Position numbers and translations under genes: made by a program. This document shows positions 7,819-15,012 of a stretch of 21,285 nt of DNA, one piece after another; the first letter of the stretch is position 1, and every line of letters starts with the position of its first letter. Source of the stretch: JAFKKS01 sp039808325 (GTDB lineage: Bacteria; Pseudomonadota; Alphaproteobacteria; Rhizobiales; Xanthobacteraceae); contig JBDHSU010000073.1 of NCBI GenBank assembly GCA_039808325.1, forward strand, positions 1-21,285, given 5' to 3'. The notes below the pieces were generated by a model, which was not told the origin of the DNA, did no database searches, and worked only from the letters and a program-made list of their open reading frames with translations.

Positions 7819-7963
7819 GGCGGCGCGCTTCTTCACCCTCCTCTGCTTTTCCGCCAGCACGCAAGACGTGAACGGCCGAAACAAGCTGGCGTGACGGAGG
7901 CATGGAGGTTCGGCCCGAGAGTTAAGGCGCCGGGCGCGCCGGGATCCCTTTTCTCCGTTTCCC

Positions 7964-8143
7964 CGAAAGGGGATGGAGCGCCCGGGAGGCGCCAGGGGCT
8001 TGCGAGGCCCCTTAGCGGGTTTGCGAGGCCCGCTTATGCGCGCCGGATCGGAATGGGGTTGCGAAGCCCATTCCGGGGCGCGCGGGTCTCCTTGCGATCG
8101 GAGACCCGGCGCCTCCCGGGCGCTCCATTGGCGGCCCCTTTCG
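7964..8143. repeat. Multi-branched palindromic element with four TTGCGA-loop hairpins
   Basis: A perfect 21-bp inverted repeat (7973-7993 with 8108-8128) encloses the element. A further 9-bp pair, CGAAAGGGG (7964-7972) and CCCCTTTCG (8135-8143), extends it past a six-base bulge. Inside are four hairpins. Their arms are AGGGGC/GCCCCT (7994-7999, 8007-8012); AGCGGG/CCCGCT (8014-8019, 8029-8034); GGAATGGG/CCCATTCC (8050-8057, 8067-8074), itself enclosed by GCGCGCC/GGCGCGC (8038-8044, 8077-8083); and GGGTCTCC/GGAGACCC (8084-8091, 8100-8107). Every loop contains TTGCGA, at 8000, 8021, 8059 and 8092. Open frames through it are low-complexity and are not taken as genes. I do not recognise a named family. 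Confidence 0.85.
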
Positions 8144-8180
8144 AAGCCGTCGCCCACCGCCTCGAGGCGCGGTGAAAAGA

Positions 8181-8210
8181 TGGCAATTGATAGACTTATT
8201 TTCCTATAAC
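8181..8210 (+). promoter_or_regulatory. AT-rich candidate promoter before the MFS gene
   Basis: Right after the multi-hairpin element, 8178-8240 is strikingly AT-rich for this genome. TATAAC at 8205-8210 is a good -10 match; the -35 (TGGCAA, 8181-8186, 18-base spacer) is poor. It would serve the transporter gene starting at 8277 or 8310. This is a weak call. Confidence 0.3.
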
Positions 8211-8309
8211 CGTCAAGTGCATTTTGTTGCGCGCCGCCGAGAAACCTTTCTGCGACATGCCGATTATCGGCGTGCTATGCGTCCGCGCGGCTCGCCACCC
8301 CGGGTTTCC

Positions 8310-9524
8310 ATGCCGTCATCCCTTTTCGCGCTCAACGCCCTGAACTTCTTCGCGGCCGACGTGCGCGATGGTTTGGGCCCGTTCCTCGGCGTCTTCCTGC
8401 AATCGAAAGGATGGGACCCCGGCGAGATCGGCCTCGTGATGACGATCGGGGGGCTTGCGGGAATGGTCGCGACCACGCCGCTCGGCGCGCTCGTCGACCG
8501 GCTGCAATCGAAGCGACTGCTGCTGATCGTCGCGGCTGTCGCGATCGTGATCGCCTCGCTGGTGACGCTGGCGCTTCCGACCTTCACCGCCGTCGCCGCG
8601 TCGCAGACATTCAACGGCATCGCCGCCGCCGTTGTCGCGCCGGCGATCGCCGGCATCACGCTCGGCCTCGTGAAGCAGAAAGGTTTCGCGCATCAGATGG
8701 GCCGCAACGAGGCGTTCAATCACGGCGGCAACGTCTTCGCGGCGCTGCTCGCCGGCGCTCTCGGCTACGCCTTCGGATTTGGCGCGGTGTTCGGCGTGAT
8801 GGCGGCGATGGCGATCGTCGCCGTCGTCGCCACCTGGTTCATCGACCCGCAGGAGATCGATTATCGCGCCGCGCGCGGCCTCGACGAAGACACGGACGAA
8901 ACGGCGGCCGGATTCTCCGTGCTGCTGACATGCGCGCCGCTCGTCGTGCTGGCGCTGACGCTCCTTCTCTTCCATCTCGGAAACGCGGCGATGCTGCCGC
9001 TGCTTGGGCAGGCGATCGCCGCGCATGGCGGCGACCCCAGCGCCTACACCAGCGCCACCATCATCGTCGCACAGCTCACCATGGTGCCGATGGCGCTCGT
9101 CGCGGCGAAGATCGCGGAAACGCGCGGCTACTGGCTGGTTTTCGTGCTGGCGCTGGTGGCGCTGCCGATCCGCGGCGCCATCGCGGCGTGGGTCACCGGT
9201 CCGGCCGGCCTCGTTCCGGTGCAGATGCTGGACGGCGTCGGGGCCGGACTGCTCGGCGTGGCGGTGCCCGGCCTCGCCGCGCGCATCCTCGCCGGCACCG
9301 GCCGCATCAATGCCGGCATCGGCGCGGTGACCACGGTTCAAGGCATCGGCGCGTCGCTCAGCCCTTCGCTCGCGGGCTATGTCGCGCAGGCCCTCGGCTA
9401 CTCGGCGGCGTTCGCCGTGCTCGGCGGCGTCGCCGCGCTCGCACTGGGCCTGTGGCTGGTGGCGACCGGCATCGTCGCCGACGCGTGCCGCAAAGGTCCC
9501 GCGCCGGAGGCGAGCAAAGCCTGA
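8310..9524 (+). CDS. Major facilitator superfamily transporter
   Basis: The 404-residue protein has about 12 hydrophobic segments. The N-terminal half carries LGALVDRLQSKRLLL, an MFS motif A-like loop (G-x-L-x-D-R-x-x-x-K/R) between helices 2 and 3, and the start SLFALNALNFFAADVRDGLG resembles a subgroup of rhizobial MFS proteins of unknown substrate. A long acidic loop (ARGLDEDTDETAAG) sits between helices 6 and 7, as usual in this superfamily. Upstream in-frame starts exist (ATG 8277, GTG 8172), but the extra residues are charged and unlike the family, so ATG 8310 is preferred, with 8277 possible; neither has a good Shine-Dalgarno. The gene is convergent with the dehydrogenase gene, with only 9 bp between stops. 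The substrate is unknown. Confidence 0.87.
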   Translation: MPSSLFALNALNFFAADVRDGLGPFLGVFLQSKGWDPGEIGLVMTIGGLAGMVATTPLGALVDRLQSKRLLLIVAAVAIVIASLVTLALPTFTAVAASQTFNGIAAAVVAPAIAGITLGLVKQKGFAHQMGRNEAFNHGGNVFAALLAGALGYAFGFGAVFGVMAAMAIVAVVATWFIDPQEIDYRAARGLDEDTDETAAGFSVLLTCAPLVVLALTLLLFHLGNAAMLPLLGQAIAAHGGDPSAYTSATIIVAQLTMVPMALVAAKIAETRGYWLVFVLALVALPIRGAIAAWVTGPAGLVPVQMLDGVGAGLLGVAVPGLAARILAGTGRINAGIGAVTTVQGIGASLSPSLAGYVAQALGYSAAFAVLGGVAALALGLWLVATGIVADACRKGPAPEASKA

Positions 9525-9533
9525 CGGACGGCG

Positions 9534-10658
9534 TTATTTCGCGGGCACGACGCGCAAGATGCGCCCGCGTGTACTGTCGGTGAGCAGCCACAGCGCGCCG
9601 TCCGGTCCGGCCCGAACGTCGCGGATGCGCTCGCGCAACGCCTGCAACAAACGTTCCTCCTTCACCGCCTTGTCGCCGTCGAGTTCGAGGCGCACGAGAG
9701 CTTGCGCCGCAAGCGCACCGACGAAGAGATTGCCGCGCCAGGCCGGGAAAAGATCGCCCGTGTAGAACGCCATTCCGGATGGCGCGATCGACGGCACCCA
9801 GTATTTGATCGGCTGCTCCATGCCTTCTTTGTGGGTTCCCTCGTGGATCTTGGCGCCGCTGTAGTCGACGCCATAGCCGATCACGGGCCATCCGTAATTC
9901 TTGCCGGCCTGCGGGATGTTGATCTCGTCGCCGCCGCGCGGACCGTGCTCATGCATCCAGTATTGCCCGGTCGCGGGATTGATCGCGGCGCCCTGCGCGT
10001 TGCGGTGGCCGTAGCTCCAGATTTCCGGCAGCGCGTCCTTGCGGCCGACGAACGGATTGTCGGCGGGCACCGAGCCGTCCGGCTTGATGCGGACGATCTT
10101 GCCGAGATGATTGGTCAGGCTCTGCGCCTCGTCGCGATAGGTGAAGTGATCGCCCATGGTGAGGAACAGATTGCGATCCGGCATCTGCACGATGCGGCAG
10201 CCGAAGTGGTTGCCGCGCGACAGCGGCCCCTGCTGGCGGAAGATCACCTTCACGTCTTCCAGCCGTGGCGTGCCGTCGGCATGCAGCCTCGCGCTTGCCA
10301 TGCTGGTGCGCGCGCCGCCGTCCGCCGGCTCGGCGAAGCAGAAATAGATCGTGTCATTGGAGGCGAAGTCGCGATCGAGTGCGATATCGAGCAGGCCGCC
10401 CTGCCCGCTGGCGGCGACCTTCGGCACGCCCTGGACCGGGGCGGAGAGCTTGCCGTCGCGGCTGACGATGCGCAGACGGCCGGGGCGTTCGGTCACCAGC
10501 GGCCGGCCGTCCGGCAGAAACGCCAGCCCCCAGGGATGATCGAGGCCGCCGGCGAATGTCTCGACCGCCAGGTCGCCGATGACCTTCCGCTCCCCTTGCG
10601 CCTTCGCAGGAAGGACGGAAGCGAGAATGACGGCGCAGACGACGGCGGCATGCTTCAT
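9534..10658 (-). CDS. PQQ-dependent aldose sugar dehydrogenase (soluble GDH/sorbosone dehydrogenase family), secreted
   Basis: The 374-residue product belongs to the six-bladed beta-propeller glucose/sorbosone dehydrogenase family (YliI/Asd-like), which oxidises sugars in the periplasm using bound PQQ and calcium. Residues 1-21 are a signal peptide (MKHAAVVCAVILASVLPAKA, cut near AQ-G). Family signatures are GLDHPWGLAFLPDGRPLVTE (38-57), GQGGLLDIALD, the histidine in SRGNHFGCRI, WSYGHRNAQG, HGPRGGDEIN and GKNYGWPVIGYGVDYSG. ATG 10658 is chosen over an in-frame ATG 27 bp upstream because GAGGAG lies six bases before it and the signal peptide starts there. No PQQ synthesis genes are in the window, so the cofactor must come from elsewhere in the genome or from outside. 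The physiological sugar and electron acceptor are unknown. Confidence 0.92.
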   Translation of the reverse strand: MKHAAVVCAVILASVLPAKAQGERKVIGDLAVETFAGGLDHPWGLAFLPDGRPLVTERPGRLRIVSRDGKLSAPVQGVPKVAASGQGGLLDIALDRDFASNDTIYFCFAEPADGGARTSMASARLHADGTPRLEDVKVIFRQQGPLSRGNHFGCRIVQMPDRNLFLTMGDHFTYRDEAQSLTNHLGKIVRIKPDGSVPADNPFVGRKDALPEIWSYGHRNAQGAAINPATGQYWMHEHGPRGGDEINIPQAGKNYGWPVIGYGVDYSGAKIHEGTHKEGMEQPIKYWVPSIAPSGMAFYTGDLFPAWRGNLFVGALAAQALVRLELDGDKAVKEERLLQALRERIRDVRAGPDGALWLLTDSTRGRILRVVPAK

Positions 10659-10796
10659 GGCGGGCTCCTCAAGGTCGAAGCCCAACGATGAACGCGACGG
10701 AGCGGTTCCGCCAACGGCCGCAGATACGCCTTCGGCGCCGGGACGCTTTGTCCGCAGTGCCGGAGGAATTAAGTTCGCGGAGCCGTGAGAAGGCAG

Positions 10797-11042
10797 TCAG
10801 CGCCGGGGCCGGCTGGCGAGGTGAAAAGCCGCGGCCGACAGCAGTCCCATGGCCGCGATCGCGATCGCGAACATCGCAACGATGAGGCTCGCGTCGGGCT
10901 CGGTGACCGCCCCGCTCACCTGCGCGCGGGCGATTCCGAGCGTCACGGCCGTTCCTGCAACGGCTAGAGACAAGACAAGACCGGTTGTCGCGAGAAGCTG
11001 CACCGCCCCTCGCATCAGAGCCCGGTCACCCGGACTGCGCAT
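10797..11042 (-). CDS. Small membrane protein with two predicted helices, hypothetical
   Basis: An 81-residue product contains two hydrophobic stretches: LLATTGLVLSLAVAGTAVTLGIA and LIVAMFAIAIAAMGLLSAAAF, joined by a short polar turn with VTEPDAS. It ends in a basic tail (HLASRPRR). AGGA lies about eight bases before ATG 11042; ATG 11051 is an alternative. The opposite strand is also open, but its product lacks any coherent hydrophobic pattern. It follows the same strand as the dehydrogenase gene, with about 138 bp between them. No family is recognised and no function can be given; the helix pattern and ribosome site are the only support. Confidence 0.5.
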   Translation of the reverse strand: MRSPGDRALMRGAVQLLATTGLVLSLAVAGTAVTLGIARAQVSGAVTEPDASLIVAMFAIAIAAMGLLSAAAFHLASRPRR

Positions 11043-11051
11043 GATTACCAT

Positions 11052-11355
11052 CCTGGAAATCGAATAGGTCTGTTTAAGACTTTGCCATGCGATGCGGGCG
11101 CGCTTTCGACCGGACTGAGGCAGACCGGATAAGAAAACCGGGCAAATTCAAGGCGGTCACCTCACAAACGCGCATCATCGGACGCCGTCAGCTTTATAAA
11201 CGCGAGTCATAACCAGGACGTGAAAAGCCTTGGTAAAAAGCGCAAAAACGCCGCGATGTTGAATGCTCGCTGAACCCTTTCTTCAGCAACGGGTCAGATG
11301 ACTTTCGGCATTCTTCTTTGCGGGGCGAAAACATCGCTCGACAAAGGAGAGTTCG
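11052..11355. other. Gene-free divergent intergenic region
   Basis: About 300 bp between the small membrane protein gene (minus) and the small secreted protein gene (plus), less GC-rich than its surroundings. It contains a short inverted repeat, GCTGAA (11269-11274) with TTCAGC (11282-11287), about 70 bp before the plus-strand gene, and several A-runs around 11230-11250. I see no RNA gene and no convincing promoter pair. Confidence 0.5.
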
Positions 11356-11649
11356 ATGAACATTCGTAACATCGCCATCGCCTCAGCCCTCGCGCTGACG
11401 GCCGGCGCGGCGACCGTCGGCGTGGCGTTCGCCATGCCGCTGAGCGGCCTTTCCGGCGCTTCCAGTGCCACGGCAACCGATGTCCAGGACGTGCGCTGGG
11501 TGTGCGGACCGTACCGTTGCTGGTGGCGGCCGAACTACGTACCGGCGCCGTATTACGGCTACTACGCGCCGCGCCCGTTCTACGGCTATTTCGGCCCGCA
11601 CCGTTATCGTTACGGCTGGTACGGCCACGGCCGGCGGTATTGGCGCTGA
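11356..11649 (+). CDS. Small secreted Tyr/Gly/Arg/Trp-rich protein
   Basis: The 97-residue precursor has a clear signal peptide (MNIRNIAIASALALTAGAAT then VGVAFA, cut near residue 26). A short linker leads to DVRWVCGPYRCWWRPNYV and then an aromatic-rich tail with repeated Y-G-Y/F-P units ending in RRYWR. Short exported proteins with 'WVCGPYRCWWRPN' are common in Hyphomicrobiales; the two cysteines could form a disulfide. A strong AAAGGAGAG lies just before ATG 11356. Function is not established; location in periplasm or outside is inferred from the signal peptide. The composition suggests a disordered, surface-binding tail rather than an enzyme. It is transcribed alone, convergent with the transferase gene. 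Confidence 0.85.
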   Translation: MNIRNIAIASALALTAGAATVGVAFAMPLSGLSGASSATATDVQDVRWVCGPYRCWWRPNYVPAPYYGYYAPRPFYGYFGPHRYRYGWYGHGRRYWR

Positions 11650-11698
11650 GCCGCGCAGCCGGCGGCGCGTCGCCTCGCGCGATGCGCCGCCCGCCGGC

Positions 11699-12331
11699 TC
11701 ACTCGGCGATGGCCGGCTCCTGCTCGCGATAGTCCATTCGGACATAGTCCGGTTCGGCGGCGATCCGCTTGAGCCATGCGCGCACCGCCGGAAACGGTGT
11801 GAGGTCGTAATCGCACTCATGCGCAACGTGCGTGTAGGCGTAGAGCGCGATATCGGCGATCGTGTAGCGACCCGCCACGAAGTAGCGATGCGCCTCGAGG
11901 TGCTTCTCCATCACCCCAAGCGCGCCGTAGCCGTGCTCCATCCAACTCTCGAAGGCGTGACTCTGCAATTCGCGCCCGCCCTTCACCAGTGTCAGCCAGA
12001 ACCAGGCCGCGCCGATATTCGGCTCCAGGCTGTGCTGCTCGAAAAACATCCATTGCAGCGCTTCCGCACGATCGATCGGATCCTCCGGAATGAGCGGCGT
12101 CGACCAGGCGATGTACCAGAGGATCGCGTTCGATTCCGGCAGATAGCGGCCGGGCGCGACCTCGAGCAGCGGCACGCGACCATTCGGGTTCTTGGCCAGG
12201 AAATCGGGCGTGCGGCTTTCGCCCTTGAGAATATCGACTTCGATCAGTTTGCAGGGAATACGCAATTGCGCCAACGCGAGGCGCACCTTGTAGCAGTTGC
12301 CGGATCGCTGCATCGAATAGAGCGTATACAT
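11699..12331 (-). CDS. Glutathione S-transferase family protein
   Basis: The 210-residue product has the two-domain GST layout. The N-terminal thioredoxin-like domain (1-80) contains MYTLYSMQRSGNCYKVRLAL, with Ser10 or nearby residues as candidate glutathione-activating positions, the cis-proline segment PNGRVPLLE (VP at 53-54), and the ES pair (66-67) that binds the glutathione gamma-glutamyl group. The all-helical C-terminal domain has FVAGRYTIADIALYAYTHVA, the N-capping/hydrophobic staple region of GSTs. ATG 12331 is chosen because it begins beta-strand 1; the frame is open about 110 bp further up, but that sequence is not GST-like. GAGG lies about nine bases before the start. Substrate unknown. 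The 292 bp upstream (12332-12623) hold no recognisable gene. Confidence 0.92.
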   Translation of the reverse strand: MYTLYSMQRSGNCYKVRLALAQLRIPCKLIEVDILKGESRTPDFLAKNPNGRVPLLEVAPGRYLPESNAILWYIAWSTPLIPEDPIDRAEALQWMFFEQHSLEPNIGAAWFWLTLVKGGRELQSHAFESWMEHGYGALGVMEKHLEAHRYFVAGRYTIADIALYAYTHVAHECDYDLTPFPAVRAWLKRIAAEPDYVRMDYREQEPAIAE

Positions 12332-12623
12332 GAGGAGCAGCCTCAAAGCGGTATCGGAGACAGCGCAACGCGCCGTGACGGACGGCGCGCTCTGTGGGCA
12401 ACAAGTCAGGCCCCAACATGGTGCTTCATTTCCGAGCGGCAAGCATTCCCGATCACGAAGAGGTCAACCTTGTCGGCAGGCTCGAGATTACAGACGTTCC
12501 AATCTCCTTTCCGATCGGCGCGTTGTGCCTTGTGATCGCTCCGGCGGAGAAACAGCCGCCAAGCGCGCCGCGACGCTGCCTTCGCCGCAGCACCGCATGC
12601 GCGCTTCATAGCTGGAGGTCGGG

Positions 12624-13598
12624 TCAGTCGACCGACACGTTCGCGGCCTTGATGACCGCCGCCCATTTGGCGACTTCCGCCGGCAGCGCTGCGGCGACGT
12701 CGGACGGCGAATGGATAGCGACCGTCATGCCCTGCTTCGCCAAGGCCGCCTTCGCGCTCTCCTTGCTCAGGCCCGCGTTGACCGCCTTGTAGAGGCGATC
12801 GATGACGGCCGGCGGCGTCTTCGCGGGGGCGAAAAGCGTGAACCAGGCATCCGCCTCCACGCCCTTCACGCCGGCTTCCGCGAGCGTCGGAACGTCCGGC
12901 AGCCGCTCGGAGCGGCGGCCGCTCGCGATGGCCAGGGGGACAAGCGTCTTCGACTCGATATGTCCGATCACGGTCGGCAGCGTCGCAATCGACGCATCGA
13001 GCCGCCCGGCCAGAAGGTCCTGCGACATCGGCGCCGACCCGCGGAACGGAATGTGCTGTAGATCGATGCCGGCATTCGACTTGAAAAGCTCGAACGCCAG
13101 GTGCGAGGCGGAGCCGACGCCGGTCGAGCCGTAGTTGAGTTGTCCCGGCTTGCTCTTGGCCAGCGCGATCAGTTCGGCCACCGTCTTCACCGGGAGGTCC
13201 TTCTTCACCACCAGGACATGCTGGATGTCCGCGACCCGCGCGACCGGCGCAAAGTCTTTTACCGCGTCGTAGGGGCAGTTCTTGAGCAAACTCTGATTGG
13301 TGGCGTGGGTCTGGTTGGTGCCGAGAACGAGCGTGTAGCCGTCCGGCTCCGCGCGCGCGACGGCCACCGATCCGATCACGCCGGCGCCGCCGGCGCGATT
13401 GTCGACGACGATCGCGTGGCCGAGTTCGCCCGTGATCTCCTGCCCGATCAGCCGGGCGACGGAATCGACCGGACCACCGGCCGGGTACGGCACCACGATG
13501 GTGATGTTGCGGGTCGGAAACGTCTGGGCAAAGCCTTGTCGCGGAGCAGCCACGGCCAAGCCGGCCAGGCCCGCGAGCGCGGCGCGTCGGGTCAACAT
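12624..13598 (-). CDS. Tripartite tricarboxylate transporter (Bug/TctC) substrate-binding protein, orphan
   Basis: A 324-residue periplasmic binding protein of the Bug/TctC family, which captures carboxylates or related compounds for a TctAB membrane pair. The signal peptide MLTRRAALAGLAGLAVAAPR to FAQ (1-25) has a paired arginine that may use the Tat route. Family motifs are FPTRNITIVVPYPAGGPVD (27-45), VDNRAGGAGVIGS, LNYGSTGVGSASHLA, HIPFRGSAPMSQDLLAG and LPDVPTLAEAGV. The length is typical. ATG 13598 has AAGGA about ten bases upstream. No tctA or tctB gene is in the window, which is usual for this expanded family in proteobacteria, where receptors outnumber transporters. The ligand cannot be predicted. 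Confidence 0.93.
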   Translation of the reverse strand: MLTRRAALAGLAGLAVAAPRQGFAQTFPTRNITIVVPYPAGGPVDSVARLIGQEITGELGHAIVVDNRAGGAGVIGSVAVARAEPDGYTLVLGTNQTHATNQSLLKNCPYDAVKDFAPVARVADIQHVLVVKKDLPVKTVAELIALAKSKPGQLNYGSTGVGSASHLAFELFKSNAGIDLQHIPFRGSAPMSQDLLAGRLDASIATLPTVIGHIESKTLVPLAIASGRRSERLPDVPTLAEAGVKGVEADAWFTLFAPAKTPPAVIDRLYKAVNAGLSKESAKAALAKQGMTVAIHSPSDVAAALPAEVAKWAAVIKAANVSVD

Positions 13599-13695
13599 CG
13601 ATGTCGTCCTTACAGATAGGGAAAGATCAGGGAGCGAGCAGCCGCCATTTTACAGCGCCGATGCTCGATTGCCAGCGGTACGGGTGGGGCCGTCC

Positions 13696-14799
13696 TTATT
13701 CGCCCGCGGCTGGAGCGGGATGAGGAAAAGTGCGGAGCGGTTTTCCGCCCGCATCCCGCTCTAAGTTATGAAAATCGATCACGTTCATGATTTTGGATCG
13801 ATTCGATCCAAAATCATCGTGATCGAGGCGCGGGCGATGGGCGAAAGCGTCGAACGGGCTGTCGCCCAAGCGAGGCCGGCGCCGCGCGAAGGCGTGCGCC
13901 CCATACCAGCAGGTCAGCGCGGTCGCGACGCCCGCGATGACGTCGACGAGGTAATGGCTGCCGTCGATCGGGGTGGCGGCGACCATCAGCCCATTGACGA
14001 CGACGGCGGCCCAGCGCACGAACGGGACGCGCCAAAGCGCCAGAAGAAAGATCACGCCGAGCGCCGCGTGCAGGCTCGGGAAAGTGATGATGCCTTCCGA
14101 GCCGGAGGCGACCAGCAACCGCAACGTGCCGTCACGCAACGCACCGAACGCCGCCCAACTGGTATGTGAAGCCGGAAGGATACTGCCGGCCTCGGCCTGC
14201 AGACCCTGGTGCATCCATACGCCGTAGGCCGGCAGGACGCCGGAGATCGCGATCGTGATCAAGGTTGTGGCGACGAACGCAAGCATGAAGGTGCGCAAGC
14301 GCTGCGCCTGATCGCAGAAGCTCAGGCAAAGCACGGTCACCGCCGCCTGCGGCAGAAAACTCGCATAAGCCAGGTCGAGCACGGCGAAGAGCGACGGGCG
14401 CGCATTCATCCACGCGAGCAGCGCCGCCCAGTCAAACCCCAGCGCACGGTCCGCGGCATCGAACAGGCCGTCGCGAAGCGGAAAGTTCAGCGCGGCGGCA
14501 AGATACGACAGCGGCGCGGCCACGGCGGCGAAGGCGATCAGTTGCGCTGTACCGCCGAGCGCCGACGCCAAACGCCGGTCCGGCCGAATCCGCGTATAGA
14601 AAAACGTCGCCAGCGTAAAAGTCGCCGCGACCGCCGCGGGCGCCAGGAAAGTCCGCCATCCGACCTGGAAACCGCTCGCCAGCGGACTGAGGAAAACAAC
14701 GCACGCCACCGCCGCGATCAGCAGCCAGATCGACCGGTCGAGCCGCCCAAGCGACTGGACGTCCTCGTCGAGCGGCCATGCCTGGGCGGAGCGATGCAT
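13696..14799 (-). CDS. PAP2 superfamily phosphatase, C-terminus encoded by a repeat
   Basis: This 367-residue membrane protein has about six hydrophobic helices and PAP2 (inositolphosphotransferase-like, PAP2_3 type) motifs: GSEGIITFPSLHAALG (233-248, with the SxH pair Ser242/His244) and ATPIDGSHYLVDVIAG (275-290, with His282 and Asp286). These would form the phosphohistidine active site facing the periplasm; likely substrates are lipid phosphates such as undecaprenyl diphosphate or phosphatidic acid, but this is family inference. The usual first motif (KxxxxxxRP) is only vaguely matched by TRIRPDRR (69-76). Residues about 325-363 are read through two palindromic repeats at 13713-13825, so the native protein probably ended near FDAFAHRPRLD and was lengthened by the insertion. 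The gene is divergent from the aminotransferase gene. Confidence 0.87.
   Translation of the reverse strand: MHRSAQAWPLDEDVQSLGRLDRSIWLLIAAVACVVFLSPLASGFQVGWRTFLAPAAVAATFTLATFFYTRIRPDRRLASALGGTAQLIAFAAVAAPLSYLAAALNFPLRDGLFDAADRALGFDWAALLAWMNARPSLFAVLDLAYASFLPQAAVTVLCLSFCDQAQRLRTFMLAFVATTLITIAISGVLPAYGVWMHQGLQAEAGSILPASHTSWAAFGALRDGTLRLLVASGSEGIITFPSLHAALGVIFLLALWRVPFVRWAAVVVNGLMVAATPIDGSHYLVDVIAGVATALTCWYGAHAFARRRPRLGDSPFDAFAHRPRLDHDDFGSNRSKIMNVIDFHNLERDAGGKPLRTFPHPAPAAGE
13713..13761. repeat. Palindromic repeat of a type common in Hyphomicrobiales (GAGCGGGATG family)
   Basis: Arms GAGCGGGATG (13713-13722) and CATCCCGCTC (13752-13761) are perfect complements; inner GGAAAA (13724-13729) pairs with TTTTCC (13741-13746). 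Sequences of this kind, with a 'GGAAAAGTG..GCGGTTTTCC' core, are scattered between genes in many rhizobial genomes. Here the repeat lies inside the 3' end of the PAP2 gene. Confidence 0.85.
13776..13825. repeat. Second palindromic repeat, AT-rich long hairpin
   Basis: ATGATTTTGGATCG (13787-13800) and CGATCCAAAATCAT (13804-13817) are perfect 14-bp arms around ATT. An outer 8-bp pair, CGATCACG (13776-13783) and CGTGATCG (13818-13825), continues the stem past a three-base bulge. It lies 14 bp from the first repeat, and the two seem to travel together. It is also read as PAP2 coding sequence on the minus strand. Not a terminator: no T-run follows on either strand. Confidence 0.85.
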
Positions 14800-15012
14800 G
14801 GGCGGGCATTACCATGGGCAGCGTTGCCGTCCGGTTAAACGGCACGCGGAGAAACGCGGGGACCCGCCCCTTTGCCACGTCCCCCTGCCATCCCGGCGGG
14901 AGGCATCAACACGCTTCATCGATCGATCACGCTTTCCGTCTTGCCCGATCCGCCCATGCCCTTTAGGACGTGGACGCCCGGACAGGACGGGCGATCTGGA
15001 GACGATTTTCCC

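Noticed and set aside
7964..8143. CRISPR array or tRNA cluster reading of the multi-hairpin region
   Set aside because: The stems differ in sequence with no equal spacers, and no tRNA T-loop or anticodon arm pattern is present; only the loops are shared.
7102..8157. Minus-strand 351-residue open frame across the permease gene and palindromic element
   Set aside because: Arg/Asp/Gln-rich antisense translation without domain features; the opposite strand encodes a clear permease.
7891..8209. Two plus-strand open frames through the multi-hairpin element
   Set aside because: Composition reflects inverted repeats only; no ribosome site and no family resemblance.
8316..9341. Minus-strand 341-residue open frame opposite the MFS gene
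   Set aside because: Charged antisense shadow; the plus strand encodes regular membrane helices.
11465..12535. Plus-strand 356-residue open frame opposite the GST gene
   Set aside because: Antisense to a protein with full GST motifs; no domain pattern of its own.
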